Origin: Litorivicinus sp.
GTDB lineage: Bacteria > Pseudomonadota > Gammaproteobacteria > Pseudomonadales > Litorivicinaceae
Length of the DNA: 64,000 nucleotides
Assembly: GCA_028339155.1 (NCBI GenBank)
Contig: JAOLBK010000007.1
Span: forward strand, 62,001 to 126,000
Reading direction: 5' to 3'
Part shown: piece by piece, positions 55,537-64,000 of the stretch
Position numbering within the stretch: the first letter of the stretch is position 1
Layout of the letters: every line of letters begins with the position of its first letter
Program-made: the position numbers and the translations under genes
Notes under the pieces: model-generated
What the model was told of the DNA's origin: nothing
Seen by the model: the letters and a program-made list of their open reading frames with translations, nothing else
The model's database searches: none

Positions 55537-56468
55537 TAACACTCCTTATGGGGTTCGTCGTTCTGAGTATGCAACTTATCTATTTTTATTCCAAGCATCC
55601 TGAAAATCCGCCCATCAATCGCAGCTAGCCCAGTTGCAATTAGGCAATAGGCCAAAATATCCTGTAAACCCAAGGTTTCTTTTAAAAACAAAATACCAAG
55701 AGCAGAAGCAGAGACCGGGATGAGAAAAGTGACTAACGTCACGTTGCTAGCCCCAGCCGTTTCTAAAACTCGAAAGTAAAGGTAAAACGCGAATGAGGTC
55801 GAGAGCAATCCGATGCCAAATATGGCAGTAACAACTGAAAGTCCTGGTACTTCAAGGTTCCACGGTGAATCAACAAGAGCGACCAGTGGCGTCATCCAGA
55901 TGACTGCATAAAATACCTGCCCTACTGCATTAATCATGGGCGGATTCCGCTTTAAACGCTTTGAGAAAACCGACCCAAATGCATAGCAAACCGTTGCTGA
56001 CAAACCGGCGAACATGCCAAAAAAACTTACATCAACACCAAGTACTGCTGGACCGAAAAGAACTAGCACCCCCAAAAATCCGAGTCCAATTCCAATAATT
56101 TTATTCAACGAGAGGCGTTCATCACGAGTTAACCAGTGAGCGATTAATGCGGTCATTATAGGTGTCGCAGCATTAATAATCGAAGCCAAAGCGCCTGTAA
56201 TTTCTGTTTGACCAAACGTAATTAAGGTGAAAGGTAACGCGGTATTAACGAGACCGATAAATGCAAACGCACGCCACTGTGTGATCAAAGAGTCAAACTG
56301 GTAGCCCAAAATTGCCAACAATCCAATCAAACCTGCCAGACCAACTAACAATCGACTATAAACAGCGGTCAAGGGGGGCAGGGCCTCTAGCATAATTTCG
56401 ACGAAGAAAAATGATCCGCCCCAGAGCACGGACAGAACCAAAATACGTAACCAATCGGCGATCGCCAT
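55536..56468 (-). CDS. EamA/DMT-family permease
   Basis: A 310-aa membrane protein with ten predicted helices arranged as two EamA repeats. The first starts [21 protein letters not shown] and the second covers [23 protein letters not shown]. Members of this drug/metabolite transporter group export amino acids, metabolites or unknown compounds; the substrate cannot be predicted. It lies upstream of msrAB with a one-base overlap and is divergent from the oligopeptidase gene across 40 bp. Confidence 0.88.
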   Translation of the reverse strand: MAIADWLRILVLSVLWGGSFFFVEIMLEALPPLTAVYSRLLVGLAGLIGLLAILGYQFDSLITQWRAFAFIGLVNTALPFTLITFGQTEITGALASIINAATPIMTALIAHWLTRDERLSLNKIIGIGLGFLGVLVLFGPAVLGVDVSFFGMFAGLSATVCYAFGSVFSKRLKRNPPMINAVGQVFYAVIWMTPLVALVDSPWNLEVPGLSVVTAIFGIGLLSTSFAFYLYFRVLETAGASNVTLVTFLIPVSASALGILFLKETLGLQDILAYCLIATGLAAIDGRIFRMLGIKIDKLHTQNDEPHKEC

Positions 56469-56508
56469 AAGACCTCACAAAACAACTGGGCTAGCGTACA
56501 CTAGTAAA

Positions 56509-58566
56509 ATGCAAATTTTGAATTCTGATACTTCATGGCTCAAAGCAGATAACTGGCAAGAAGTGCTCGAAAACCCCAGCGCGTTGCCGGAAGATATTCG
56601 GGCATACCTAAAAGCTCGCAATTCAGAGACTGAAGACTGGCTGGGAGATGCTGATACTCGAGCCTGGATCATTGATGAACTCAAGGCGACCATTCGTGAC
56701 AAAGACGACTCCGTTCCAATCACACAAGATGGATTTAGTTACTGGCAACGATTCAATGAGGGCGCGGAACATCCAGATTTCCTCAGGATGGCAGATGGGG
56801 AAACGGAGCCTATGGTGCTTTTGTATGGCGATGAAAGAGCCGCCGGTGAGCCTTATTATGATATCGGTGCCGCAGATCACTCACCTAACCATCGACTATT
56901 TGCCGTTACCGAGGACTGTCAAGGTTCTGAACGCTACCAACTCACGATATTTCAAGCAGGAAATAGATCAGCAATTGAGGCCCCTCTGACCGATTGTCGT
57001 GGAGATTTTGAGTGGGGTTCTGACAGTACCAGGCTGCTTTATACCCGCTTAGACCCAAATCAAAGACCCAAATCTGTTTGGTGTCACCGCATCGGAACGC
57101 CCCAAAGCGAAGACCAGCTAGTTTTTGAGCTCGATGATCCAGGCCGTTTCATCGGTCTCGGCAAGACCAGTTCCGAGGCATACATCTCAATCGACAGCCA
57201 CGATCATCAAACCAATCAAAGCTTCTTATTGCCAGCAAATTTGACAGACCTTTGTCCAATGGCCGTCACGGATTGGGTTGCCGGACTGGAGTATGAGCTC
57301 GAGCATGTCGATCAAAACTTGATTCTTCGCAGCAATTATCGACATGAAGACTTTGCGTTGTTCAGAGCGCCGATACCTCAAGCTGGAATAACCACTCTCC
57401 CCGAACAGTGGGACTTGCTTTGGACGCCTGAGCCAGGTGAATTATTTAGTGATTTCGAAGTATTAAAAAACCACTGGGTGATTGAAGTCTGTCGTGAAGG
57501 CTGCGGGCATTACTTCATTACAGAGCCGGATCCAGAGTTCTTTCGCTACAGAGCCCCTCTTGCTCTTGAGACCAGCATCCACGACACCCAACTAGATCCA
57601 TTGCCTGGCTTTGACCGAGAGAAAATTCGCATGCGACTTTCCACACCTGCTAAGCCACCACGCATTATCGAGATTGATCTAAAGACGGGGAGTCAAGTCG
57701 AACTAAAAGTATCAACTCCCCCTAACGGGCATACCGAAACGAATTATGTCGTAAAACGTCTCTACGGGACCTCAAGTGATGGCACCCCAATTCCTCTTAC
57801 AGTCGTTCATCACCGGGGCGTAGCCCCCAATTCTGAAACGCCGCTTCTATTAACTGGTTATGGCGCATACGGAATGAGCCTAACGCCTGGTTTCAGCGCG
57901 GCCCGACGAATACTTCTGACGCGAGGGGTAATTCATGTCACGGCTCACGTTCGAGGAGGTATGGAAAACGGCTATCAGTGGTACAAAAATGGCCGTATGG
58001 AACAAAAAGATAATTCTTTTAACGACCTCATCGGCGCGGCAGAAGCTCTGATTCGAGAAGGTTTAACGTCAGCCGGTAAAATTATACTACACGGAGGAAG
58101 TGCAGGCGGGTTATTAGTCGGCACGGTCGCGATGCGGCGCCCTGAGCTTTTCCGGGGAGTCATCGCCGACGTTCCATTTGTCGACGTACTTGAGACAATG
58201 CTAGACGCGGACCTTCCTTTAACCCCCCCCGAGTGGCCTGAATGGGGTAACCCTATTGAATCAGCAAATGCCCGCCGCAGACTGGCTCATTTTTCACCAA
58301 CTATGATGGTAGAAGAAACAAGTTACCCTTGCATTTTGGCCACTGCAGGTCTAACCGATCCCCGAGTCACTTATTGGGAGCCGGCGAGATGGATCCATGC
58401 ACTGCAAAGCAAAGCCAGTGGCGGCCCATTCATGCTCTACACCGAACTAAATGCCGGACATGGCGGGCCGAGTGGTCGCTATTCAGGACTCGACGATATC
58501 GCGCGAATCTATCAAGCAATCATTCGTTTATTTAATTTGCCCGTGAAGGCCGTATATGAATTGTGA
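56509..58566 (+). CDS. ptrB: Oligopeptidase B (prolyl oligopeptidase family S9A)
   Basis: A 685-aa cytosolic serine peptidase cleaving short peptides after basic residues. The N-terminal beta-propeller covers about residues 70-400. The catalytic Ser is in LHGGSAGGLLVGTVAMRRPELF, followed by ADVPFVDVLETMLDADLPLTPPEWPEWGNP, which is characteristic of oligopeptidase B. Catalytic Asp (ATAGLTDPRVTYWEP) and His (ELNAGHGGPSGRY) are present. No signal peptide. It overlaps yrfG by 11 nt. Confidence 0.94.
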   Translation: MQILNSDTSWLKADNWQEVLENPSALPEDIRAYLKARNSETEDWLGDADTRAWIIDELKATIRDKDDSVPITQDGFSYWQRFNEGAEHPDFLRMADGETEPMVLLYGDERAAGEPYYDIGAADHSPNHRLFAVTEDCQGSERYQLTIFQAGNRSAIEAPLTDCRGDFEWGSDSTRLLYTRLDPNQRPKSVWCHRIGTPQSEDQLVFELDDPGRFIGLGKTSSEAYISIDSHDHQTNQSFLLPANLTDLCPMAVTDWVAGLEYELEHVDQNLILRSNYRHEDFALFRAPIPQAGITTLPEQWDLLWTPEPGELFSDFEVLKNHWVIEVCREGCGHYFITEPDPEFFRYRAPLALETSIHDTQLDPLPGFDREKIRMRLSTPAKPPRIIEIDLKTGSQVELKVSTPPNGHTETNYVVKRLYGTSSDGTPIPLTVVHHRGVAPNSETPLLLTGYGAYGMSLTPGFSAARRILLTRGVIHVTAHVRGGMENGYQWYKNGRMEQKDNSFNDLIGAAEALIREGLTSAGKIILHGGSAGGLLVGTVAMRRPELFRGVIADVPFVDVLETMLDADLPLTPPEWPEWGNPIESANARRRLAHFSPTMMVEETSYPCILATAGLTDPRVTYWEPARWIHALQSKASGGPFMLYTELNAGHGGPSGRYSGLDDIARIYQAIIRLFNLPVKAVYEL

Positions 58567-59236
58567 AATTGATTGGGCATCGATTGATGATGTGCTTCTC
58601 GACATGGATGGGACCTTATTAGATTTGCACTATGACTCAACATTCTGGTTGAAAAATGTGCATGCCTTGGTAGCCCTCTCGACAGGAGAGCCCGAAGAGC
58701 AGATCCGAGCAAGGTTTTTAAAAGAGCTTAAAAAGCATGAAGGAACTCTTACTTGGTACTGCACAGATTACTGGGCCAAGTTTTTTGGTATAGATCTTAT
58801 CAAAGCTAAACGCGAAGTTTCCCACTTAATACGATTTAGGCGCCATGCGGCCGAGTTTTTAGAGGTTTTGAAGAGCACATCAATTCGTACCCTAATTGCC
58901 ACTAACGCACATCGCGATGTAGTCCGCATGAAACTCGAGATCATACCTTTAGACCAATTAGTGGATGGGATCGTGTCAAGCCATGATTATGGAGTGGCAA
59001 AAGAACATCCAGACTTTTGGAAGCTACTTTTCGAAAAAAAGAAGATCGATCCATCACGCACTTTTTTTGCGGACGACTCTCCTAAGGTCCTCGACGCAGC
59101 CGACAAAGCAGGTATTCGCGAAATAGTAGAAATTCGACATCCTAATCTTGCAGAACCACCCAGATCTTTGTGGAAAAAAGGAATCGAAGACTTTGACCTC
59201 TTACTTCCCGAGCTCAAAAAACTGGCCTTACAATGA
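58556..59236 (+). CDS. yrfG: HAD-family GMP/IMP nucleotidase YrfG
   Basis: A 226-aa HAD phosphatase. The nucleophile motif is LLDMDGTLLDLHYD, with the family-specific LDLHYDSTFW stretch. Motif II is LIATNAHRD and motif IV FFADDSPKVLDAA. YrfG hydrolyses purine nucleoside monophosphates in E. coli. The order yrfG-hslR-hslO-pckA is preserved here, although the last gene has changed character. It overlaps both neighbours. Confidence 0.92.
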   Translation: MNCEIDWASIDDVLLDMDGTLLDLHYDSTFWLKNVHALVALSTGEPEEQIRARFLKELKKHEGTLTWYCTDYWAKFFGIDLIKAKREVSHLIRFRRHAAEFLEVLKSTSIRTLIATNAHRDVVRMKLEIIPLDQLVDGIVSSHDYGVAKEHPDFWKLLFEKKKIDPSRTFFADDSPKVLDAADKAGIREIVEIRHPNLAEPPRSLWKKGIEDFDLLLPELKKLALQ

Positions 59237-59616
59237 GTGGAGTCCGTCTCGATAAATGGCTGTGGGCTGCTCGATTTTTCAAAACAAGAGGGCTCGCTCG
59301 TAGCGCCATTGATGGTGGTAAAATCCGCATTGAAGGAAATAAAGCCAAACCATCAAAGCTGGTAACAACTGGGCTACTTATCAAAGTATCCAGAGGGCAA
59401 ACAGAAATAGAAGTTGAGATCTTGGGTGTGCGTGAAGATAGGCGTCCAGCCACAGAAGCGGCTTGGCTTTACCAGGAAACTAATGAGTCATGCAAGAAAA
59501 GAGAAGCCGAGTCAGACATGCGCCGCTTCGCTCTTAAGGGCTTTCAACCCTCTGATCAACGTCCAAGCAAACATGCACGCAAAGAACTCAACAAATTAAA
59601 AGGGCAGACAGAGTGA
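59233..59616 (+). CDS. hslR: Ribosome-associated heat shock protein Hsp15
   Basis: A 127-aa S4-domain RNA-binding protein (VRLDKWLWAARFFKTRGLARSAIDGGKIRIEG) that recycles 50S subunits still carrying nascent chain-tRNA. A basic C-terminal tail (KHARKELNKLKGQTE) follows. It overlaps yrfG and hslO by 4 nt each. Confidence 0.95.
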   Translation: MSGVRLDKWLWAARFFKTRGLARSAIDGGKIRIEGNKAKPSKLVTTGLLIKVSRGQTEIEVEILGVREDRRPATEAAWLYQETNESCKKREAESDMRRFALKGFQPSDQRPSKHARKELNKLKGQTE

Positions 59617-60503
59617 TGGAGATGGATACGGATCGCGATATTGTTCGCCGATACCTTTGTGATGATGCTCGAGACACTAGAATAATTACGACAAGATTGA
59701 TTGAGTCTGTTAATGCGATGTTATCTCATCAAAATATGCCAATTGATGTGCGAAAGTTATGCCAAGAAATGGCGGCGGCGGCGGCGATTCTGGCGAACAT
59801 ACTAAAATTTGAAGGCGAAATGATTCTGCAACTGAAAGGCAATGGTCCGATCAACTTTTTAATGGCCGAGTGTTCATCAAAGGGCCAGGTACGTGCCACC
59901 GGTCAATGGGAAGAAAGTATTAAAGCCGGCTCATTTCGCGAGCTTGTTGGAACGGGTCATCTGATAGTTACTGTTAGTCCAACGCAAGGCAAGCGCTACC
60001 AAAGCATGGTCTCGCTGAATTCTGATTCAATTGCTGAATGCTTAAACGAATACTTCAAGAATTCCGAGCAGCTGAATACGCGCGTTTGGCTCAGTAGCGA
60101 CGGCTCTTCGGTCGGAGGCCTACTGATCCAACGCCTTCCCTCAGAAGGCGGGTATCAACGTAAGCATGAAGATGCTTGGTCTACGGTCGCAGCTCTAGCT
60201 CAGACCGTAACAGAAGCAGAATTGATCTCCGATGCCGGCCCAGTTTTAGCCTACCGATTATTTAATGAGCTGCACCCAAGAGCCTTTAGCCCATGGCCAG
60301 TTATTTTTGAGTGCTCCTGCTCCAAAGAACGCTCAGCACGAGCTCTCCAAACACTTGGTAAAGCAGATCTCGAATTACTATTTCAAGACCAAACTGTCAT
60401 AAATCTAGACTGTCATTTTTGCGGGCAACTATACCTTTATCATCGGGCTGATTTAGAATGGATAATGTCTGATCAGTTGCCCAAGTCTGAAAGGTTGCAA
60501 TGA
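59613..60503 (+). CDS. hslO: Redox-regulated chaperone Hsp33
   Basis: A 296-aa holdase activated by oxidation. The C-terminal zinc switch is intact: CSC near residue 231 and CHFC near 265. The N-terminal domain contains LKGNGPINFLMAECSSKGQVRATG, and SSVGGLLIQRLP covers the linker-proximal region. Start: two close Met codons; the first overlaps hslR by 4 nt. It overlaps the PEPCK-like gene by 4 nt. Confidence 0.95.
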   Translation: MMEMDTDRDIVRRYLCDDARDTRIITTRLIESVNAMLSHQNMPIDVRKLCQEMAAAAAILANILKFEGEMILQLKGNGPINFLMAECSSKGQVRATGQWEESIKAGSFRELVGTGHLIVTVSPTQGKRYQSMVSLNSDSIAECLNEYFKNSEQLNTRVWLSSDGSSVGGLLIQRLPSEGGYQRKHEDAWSTVAALAQTVTEAELISDAGPVLAYRLFNELHPRAFSPWPVIFECSCSKERSARALQTLGKADLELLFQDQTVINLDCHFCGQLYLYHRADLEWIMSDQLPKSERLQ

Positions 60504-61999
60504 ACAATATTGAGTCGAGTCGGCACGACGATCTTCCCTTCGCGGAACTTATCGAGCACGCAGTTGCATTAAAAGAGGGCGTACTTACCGCCAACGGCGC
60601 TTTCGCAGTGAATACTGAACACAACTCCTTAATAAAACGATTCGTAGTTAACGAACCGTCCGTGACTGATGTTATTCGGGCTGGCGCAGAACTCAGTCTA
60701 CTCGGCGAGGTCGTCTTTGATGCGATGTGGGATCGTATCAAAGACGATATGGTCGAGAAAAATCGTTACCGCTTAAGCGCTCATATGGGCGTAAATCCTG
60801 ACATTGCGGTCCCATTACAAATCAATACCTTGAAAGCCTGGCACGCGATGAGCTGCCACCACCTTTGCCACATACCCAAACATTTCAATCCGAGAGAGAA
60901 ACCGCTCTGGAAAATTTTCTGGGTGCCAAGCAAAATGCTCGGCGATATTAGCGCGATCAGCGACAATAGTGGAGTCGTTCTGATGCACGTAGGCAAACGC
61001 CGCGTAGTTATAAGTGGTGACCTCAGCACCGGCGAGATACGCCGAACTCTTTTAACGGTTTTAAGCCTATTGCTGCCTGAAAAAAAAATGCTGCCATTGC
61101 ATGGTGCGGCAGCGCAAGGAGACAAAGAAATAACTTTATTTTTAGGCCCAGCAGGTACTCAAAAAACGACATGGGCTCTTCGGTGTGGGCGCCTCATTGG
61201 GGACCGCGGACTATCTTGGTCGGAATCTGGGCTGCATCGTCTTTCTGATGGCTGTCGACTGCACTTCGACCAGAACCTTCCGATCAGTCTCCACGACAAA
61301 CTGACTTTCGGTACAATTGCAGAAAATTTATCATTGGATGCAGGCCGAAATCCAATAGAAAGAGAAGCGTCTGAAAAAGACCCTGTTTCTACTCATCTTT
61401 TAATCCCAATGAACCGATTACACACGACTCAAGAATCTGAAACGCGCGGACCCAGCCAGTTGGTCATTCTGGCCACAGATCCACTCGGTGTCTTGCCGCC
61501 ATTGGCTAAGATTTCGCCTGAGCAGGCGCTTGCTTGGTTTATCCTTGGGTACGGCAATCACCTTGGGCCTCTCGAGGAGCGAGAAGCCAGCATCAATATT
61601 CGGTTCACACCAGGATTCATGGATTCATTATTGCCGCGAAATCTTGACGACTACATATATATTCTTGAGGATCTCTTGGAGATACACGATTCACGTTGCT
61701 TTTTAGTTAATGCCGGCTGGCACGGGGGCAGAGCTGGCCAAGGCAAGCCACTCTCTGCGTCCAAAGAAAATGCAGTAATTACAGCCATGTACTACTGTAC
61801 CAACTGGGAATCATACGGCGCGCTTGGCCTCACAGTTCCTGCGCGCCATGCCGAAGGTGGTGACCCTTCGCATGCAGAAGCCGACTGGAGTTCTAGGGAG
61901 GACTATAAAATATGTCTGCACGAACTGACCCAGTCCATAAGAAACGAACTATCCCGTCGCAATGATTCGGAACGCTGGCTTAAGGCTTTGGATATTTAA
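60500..61999 (+). CDS. Divergent ATP-PEP carboxykinase homologue with degraded active site
   Basis: A 499-aa protein in the place where pckA normally follows hslO. The PckA framework is traceable: GVLTANGAFAVNT, LSLLLPEKKMLPLHGAAAQGDKEITLFLG, VILATDPLGVLPPLAKISPEQALAWFILGY and CFLVNAGWHGG. Key residues are changed. The substrate-binding TGRSPKDK is replaced by TEHNSLIKR, GEMKKG by GEIRRT (metal-binding Lys to Arg), the P-loop GLSGTGKT by GPAGTQKT, IGDDEHGW by IGDRGLSW (second metal Asp lost), and the TRVSYP-type Arg region by THLLIP. His201 and the P-loop Lys222-Thr223 remain. ATP binding is conceivable, but normal oxaloacetate decarboxylation is unlikely. The frame is intact and coupled to both neighbours, so the protein seems to be kept for some other job. 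Confidence 0.85.
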   Translation: MNNIESSRHDDLPFAELIEHAVALKEGVLTANGAFAVNTEHNSLIKRFVVNEPSVTDVIRAGAELSLLGEVVFDAMWDRIKDDMVEKNRYRLSAHMGVNPDIAVPLQINTLKAWHAMSCHHLCHIPKHFNPREKPLWKIFWVPSKMLGDISAISDNSGVVLMHVGKRRVVISGDLSTGEIRRTLLTVLSLLLPEKKMLPLHGAAAQGDKEITLFLGPAGTQKTTWALRCGRLIGDRGLSWSESGLHRLSDGCRLHFDQNLPISLHDKLTFGTIAENLSLDAGRNPIEREASEKDPVSTHLLIPMNRLHTTQESETRGPSQLVILATDPLGVLPPLAKISPEQALAWFILGYGNHLGPLEEREASINIRFTPGFMDSLLPRNLDDYIYILEDLLEIHDSRCFLVNAGWHGGRAGQGKPLSASKENAVITAMYYCTNWESYGALGLTVPARHAEGGDPSHAEADWSSREDYKICLHELTQSIRNELSRRNDSERWLKALDI

Positions 62000-63570
62000 T
62001 GCACATACACCTCCCCCATATCGATCACCACGCACTAAAAGGATCACGGTCAGATGAACTAAAAAAATCTTTGAAAGGCATGAAGTTCGGTCTTGAGAAA
62101 GAGGGACTCAGGGTAAATCCGGCAGATGGCAGCCTAGCAAAAACGGCTCATCCCAAAGAGCTTGGCTCCGCGCTTACACATCCTCAAATCACCACAGACT
62201 ATTCTGAAGTATTGCTAGAGTTTGTAACTGGAACGCACGCAAGACCAATGGAAGCATTAGCCGAGCTAGAAATGCTGCAATCCTATACAGCTTCAGTGAT
62301 AGGAAAAGAGCGTATCTGGCCCCTATCTATGCCATGCCGACTACCTCAATCCGACGCAGATATACCGCTCGCTTACTACGGTGAAAGCCATATTGGTCGG
62401 TTAAAGACAGTGTACAGACGAGGCCTGGGATTTCGATATGGCCGGCAAATGCAGACTATTGCTGGCGTACACTTCAACATGTCGTTTAGCGATAATTTTT
62501 GGGCATTTCACAGTGCCCTCCACAACCACCCTGTTGACTCTGATGTCAGAACTCGCCGCGACATAGGTTATTTTCATACCATTCGTAATTTCCGGCGCAT
62601 TCAGTGGATTTTCATGCTCCTAACCGGTGCCAGTCCCGCGGTGGATGAAAGCTTTCGCTTATTGGCTACAGATCGGTTCAAAGTGACTGGCCGAAGTCGA
62701 ATCGCAAAAGGATCTACAACACTGCGAATGAGCGATCTTGGCTATCAGTCAGCTGCGCAAGAATCGATCAACTTATGCTTTAATCACCTGAATACGTACT
62801 GTCATAGTTTGGCAGAGGCAGTTCACCAGCCGTGGCCGACATATGAAGGACTGGGTCTTAAAGATGGTGTCGGCTTCAAACAGTTAAATACAGCGGTATT
62901 ACAAATTGAAAATGAATACTATTCCAGTATCCGGCCAAAACGAGTGCAACTAAATGATGAACGACCTGTCAGAGCTCTTATCAACCGGGGCGTTGAATAC
63001 CTCGAAGTTCGTGCCATCGATCTAAATCCATTCGCAAGGAATGGCATTTCAGAAATAGAGGCCTGCTTGATCACGCTTTTGATGACGACCTCAGCCTTAG
63101 CAGATAGCCCGCTCAACTCCCCTCAAGAATCCGATGCGATCAGCGGAATAAATGCCAGAACTACTTGGGCGGGCCGCCAACCAGAACAAAAATTTGACCA
63201 AAAACACTCATTCAAAGCAGCAGCAATCGAATTTCTCTCTTCTTTGGATCCACTGGCCGAATCGCTTGATGAGGCTTTGGACACCAACGGACACACTGAA
63301 GCACTGATAGACGCACGCCTCAGGCTTGGTGGAACATGCCCGCTAATATCCGACGAGATTGAGGCTGCGGCTACTGACAACGGGCATTTGGAATTCGGGC
63401 TATCTATGGCAGATCAACACCATGAAATGTGGCTCAACCATTTCAATACAGACACAATCGATTTGCTGAAAAAAACAGCAAATAACAGTCTAAAGAAAGA
63501 AAAGACGCTCACAAGCACGAATAAAGGGAGTTTTGATGACTTCGTTCGTGCTTATGTAAACCTGCCCTAA
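61999..63570 (+). CDS. gshA: Glutamate-cysteine ligase (type 1)
   Basis: First step of glutathione synthesis. The N-terminal ATP-binding part is KGMKFGLEKEGLRVNPADGSLAKTAHP, with DYSEVLLEFVTGTH supplying the metal-binding Glu residues; IAGVHFNMSFSD and NRGVEYLEVRAIDLNPF are further type 1 blocks. The 523 aa is normal. It overlaps the PEPCK-like gene by one base (TAATG). Glutathione would serve GrxC from this window. Confidence 0.96.
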   Translation: MHIHLPHIDHHALKGSRSDELKKSLKGMKFGLEKEGLRVNPADGSLAKTAHPKELGSALTHPQITTDYSEVLLEFVTGTHARPMEALAELEMLQSYTASVIGKERIWPLSMPCRLPQSDADIPLAYYGESHIGRLKTVYRRGLGFRYGRQMQTIAGVHFNMSFSDNFWAFHSALHNHPVDSDVRTRRDIGYFHTIRNFRRIQWIFMLLTGASPAVDESFRLLATDRFKVTGRSRIAKGSTTLRMSDLGYQSAAQESINLCFNHLNTYCHSLAEAVHQPWPTYEGLGLKDGVGFKQLNTAVLQIENEYYSSIRPKRVQLNDERPVRALINRGVEYLEVRAIDLNPFARNGISEIEACLITLLMTTSALADSPLNSPQESDAISGINARTTWAGRQPEQKFDQKHSFKAAAIEFLSSLDPLAESLDEALDTNGHTEALIDARLRLGGTCPLISDEIEAAATDNGHLEFGLSMADQHHEMWLNHFNTDTIDLLKKTANNSLKKEKTLTSTNKGSFDDFVRAYVNLP

Positions 63571-64000
63571 TCAATTGGCAGGATTCACCTCGAGTAACTC
63601 AACCTCAAATACTAAAACAGAATTTGGCGGTATTGGACCAGTTCCTGAGGGACCGTAAGCCAAGGCTGCAGGGATCGTAAATTCAAACAGGGCACCCGGC
63701 CGCATCAATTGAACGCCTTCGGACCACCCTGGAATAACACCATTTAATGGAAAACTAACAGGCTCCCCCCGAGCACGCGAGCTATCAAAAATATCGCCAG
63801 AAATCAACTTGCCTTCATAATCGACACGAACAGTGTCTGTGATCGTTGGAGCTTTCCCAGATCCCACTTTTAAAACTCGATATTGCAGGCCTGAAGCCGT
63901 CACCTTCACGCCTTCTTTTTTGGCATTTTGTGCCAGATATTCTTCTCCTGATTTCAAATTCGCTTGTCCCATCGCTTCCATTTGCCTTTGTTGCTCTTCC
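63571..64000 (-). CDS. FKBP-type peptidyl-prolyl isomerase, FkpA/Mip-like (N-terminus outside window)
   Basis: The track starts at an internal ATG (63981), but the frame stays open to the window edge and reads [22 protein letters not shown], the helical N-terminal dimerisation region of FkpA/Mip proteins, so the gene is cut. The FKBP domain is complete: [51 protein letters not shown] and [28 protein letters not shown]. It is a periplasmic or membrane-attached chaperone in characterised relatives. Its stop abuts the gshA stop in tail-to-tail orientation. Confidence 0.93.
   Translation of the reverse strand, partial: EEQQRQMEAMGQANLKSGEEYLAQNAKKEGVKVTASGLQYRVLKVGSGKAPTITDTVRVDYEGKLISGDIFDSSRARGEPVSFPLNGVIPGWSEGVQLMRPGALFEFTIPAALAYGPSGTGPIPPNSVLVFEVELLEVNPAN

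Noticed and set aside
60500-61999. Annotation as functional pckA
   Set aside because: Synteny and fold fit, but several residues required for oxaloacetate and metal binding are replaced.

Overview
The window reads as a chromosome segment of a gammaproteobacterium with a compact, moderate-GC genome. Conserved gene orders point to the Pseudomonadales/Oceanospirillales side of the class: aroK-aroB-damX; argS-SPOR-hslV-hslU; ubiE-ubiJ-ubiB-hisI-hisE-hinT-tatABC; glnA-ntrB-ntrC; secB-grxC-rhodanese facing gpmI-envC-ctpA; hisBHAF; yrfG-hslR-hslO-pckA position. Many neighbours overlap by 1, 4 or 8 nt, which suggests translational coupling and streamlining. The genus cannot be named from the sequence alone.

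Layout. 1-5.4 kb: damX-like ATPase (cut by the window edge), aroB and aroK on the minus strand, then ponA and rpmE; the pilMNOPQ block often found between ponA and aroK is absent. 5.5-9.9 kb: priA (without its usual winged-helix insert), argS and an FtsN-like SPOR protein. 9.9-17.3 kb: hslVU and the ubiquinone/histidine/Tat cluster. 17.4-23.5 kb: typA, then glnA-ntrBC behind a readable NtrC enhancer and sigma-54 promoter. 23.5-34.5 kb: protein export, redox, envelope and histidine genes, an AsmA-like protein, mutY, yggX and tRNA-Phe.

34.57-43.54 kb is the most unusual part. An island of about 9 kb starts inside tRNA-Phe and ends at a second 46-bp copy of the tRNA 3' part. The two copies differ by a compensating base pair in the T stem. 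The island carries a binding protein, two permeases and two ATPases of the UrtABCDE/FmdDEF kind, then a formamidase/acetamidase-family enzyme. Divergent to these is a regulator that fuses a complete LysR-type protein to a whole UrtA-like ligand-binding domain. That domain shares diagnostic motifs with the binding protein next door. The simplest model is a short-amide or urea-like nitrogen scavenging system whose regulator gained its sensor by copying the transporter's own binding protein.

43.7-50.9 kb is accessory and partly decaying: a DUF218 protein, a small lipoprotein, a tandem cyclic-nucleotide-domain protein, an alternative oxidase, a type II haloacid dehalogenase, a small zinc-ribbon membrane protein, a PHP hydrolase broken by a frameshift and a stop, an acyltransferase and a frameshifted pirin. 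51-64 kb returns to housekeeping genes: trmL, an Uup-like ABC-F ATPase, a ModE-type DNA-binding protein, tpx, msrAB, an EamA exporter, oligopeptidase B, yrfG, hslR and hslO. At the expected pckA position lies a PEP carboxykinase homologue that has lost most catalytic residues. The window ends with gshA and an FKBP-type isomerase cut by the right edge.
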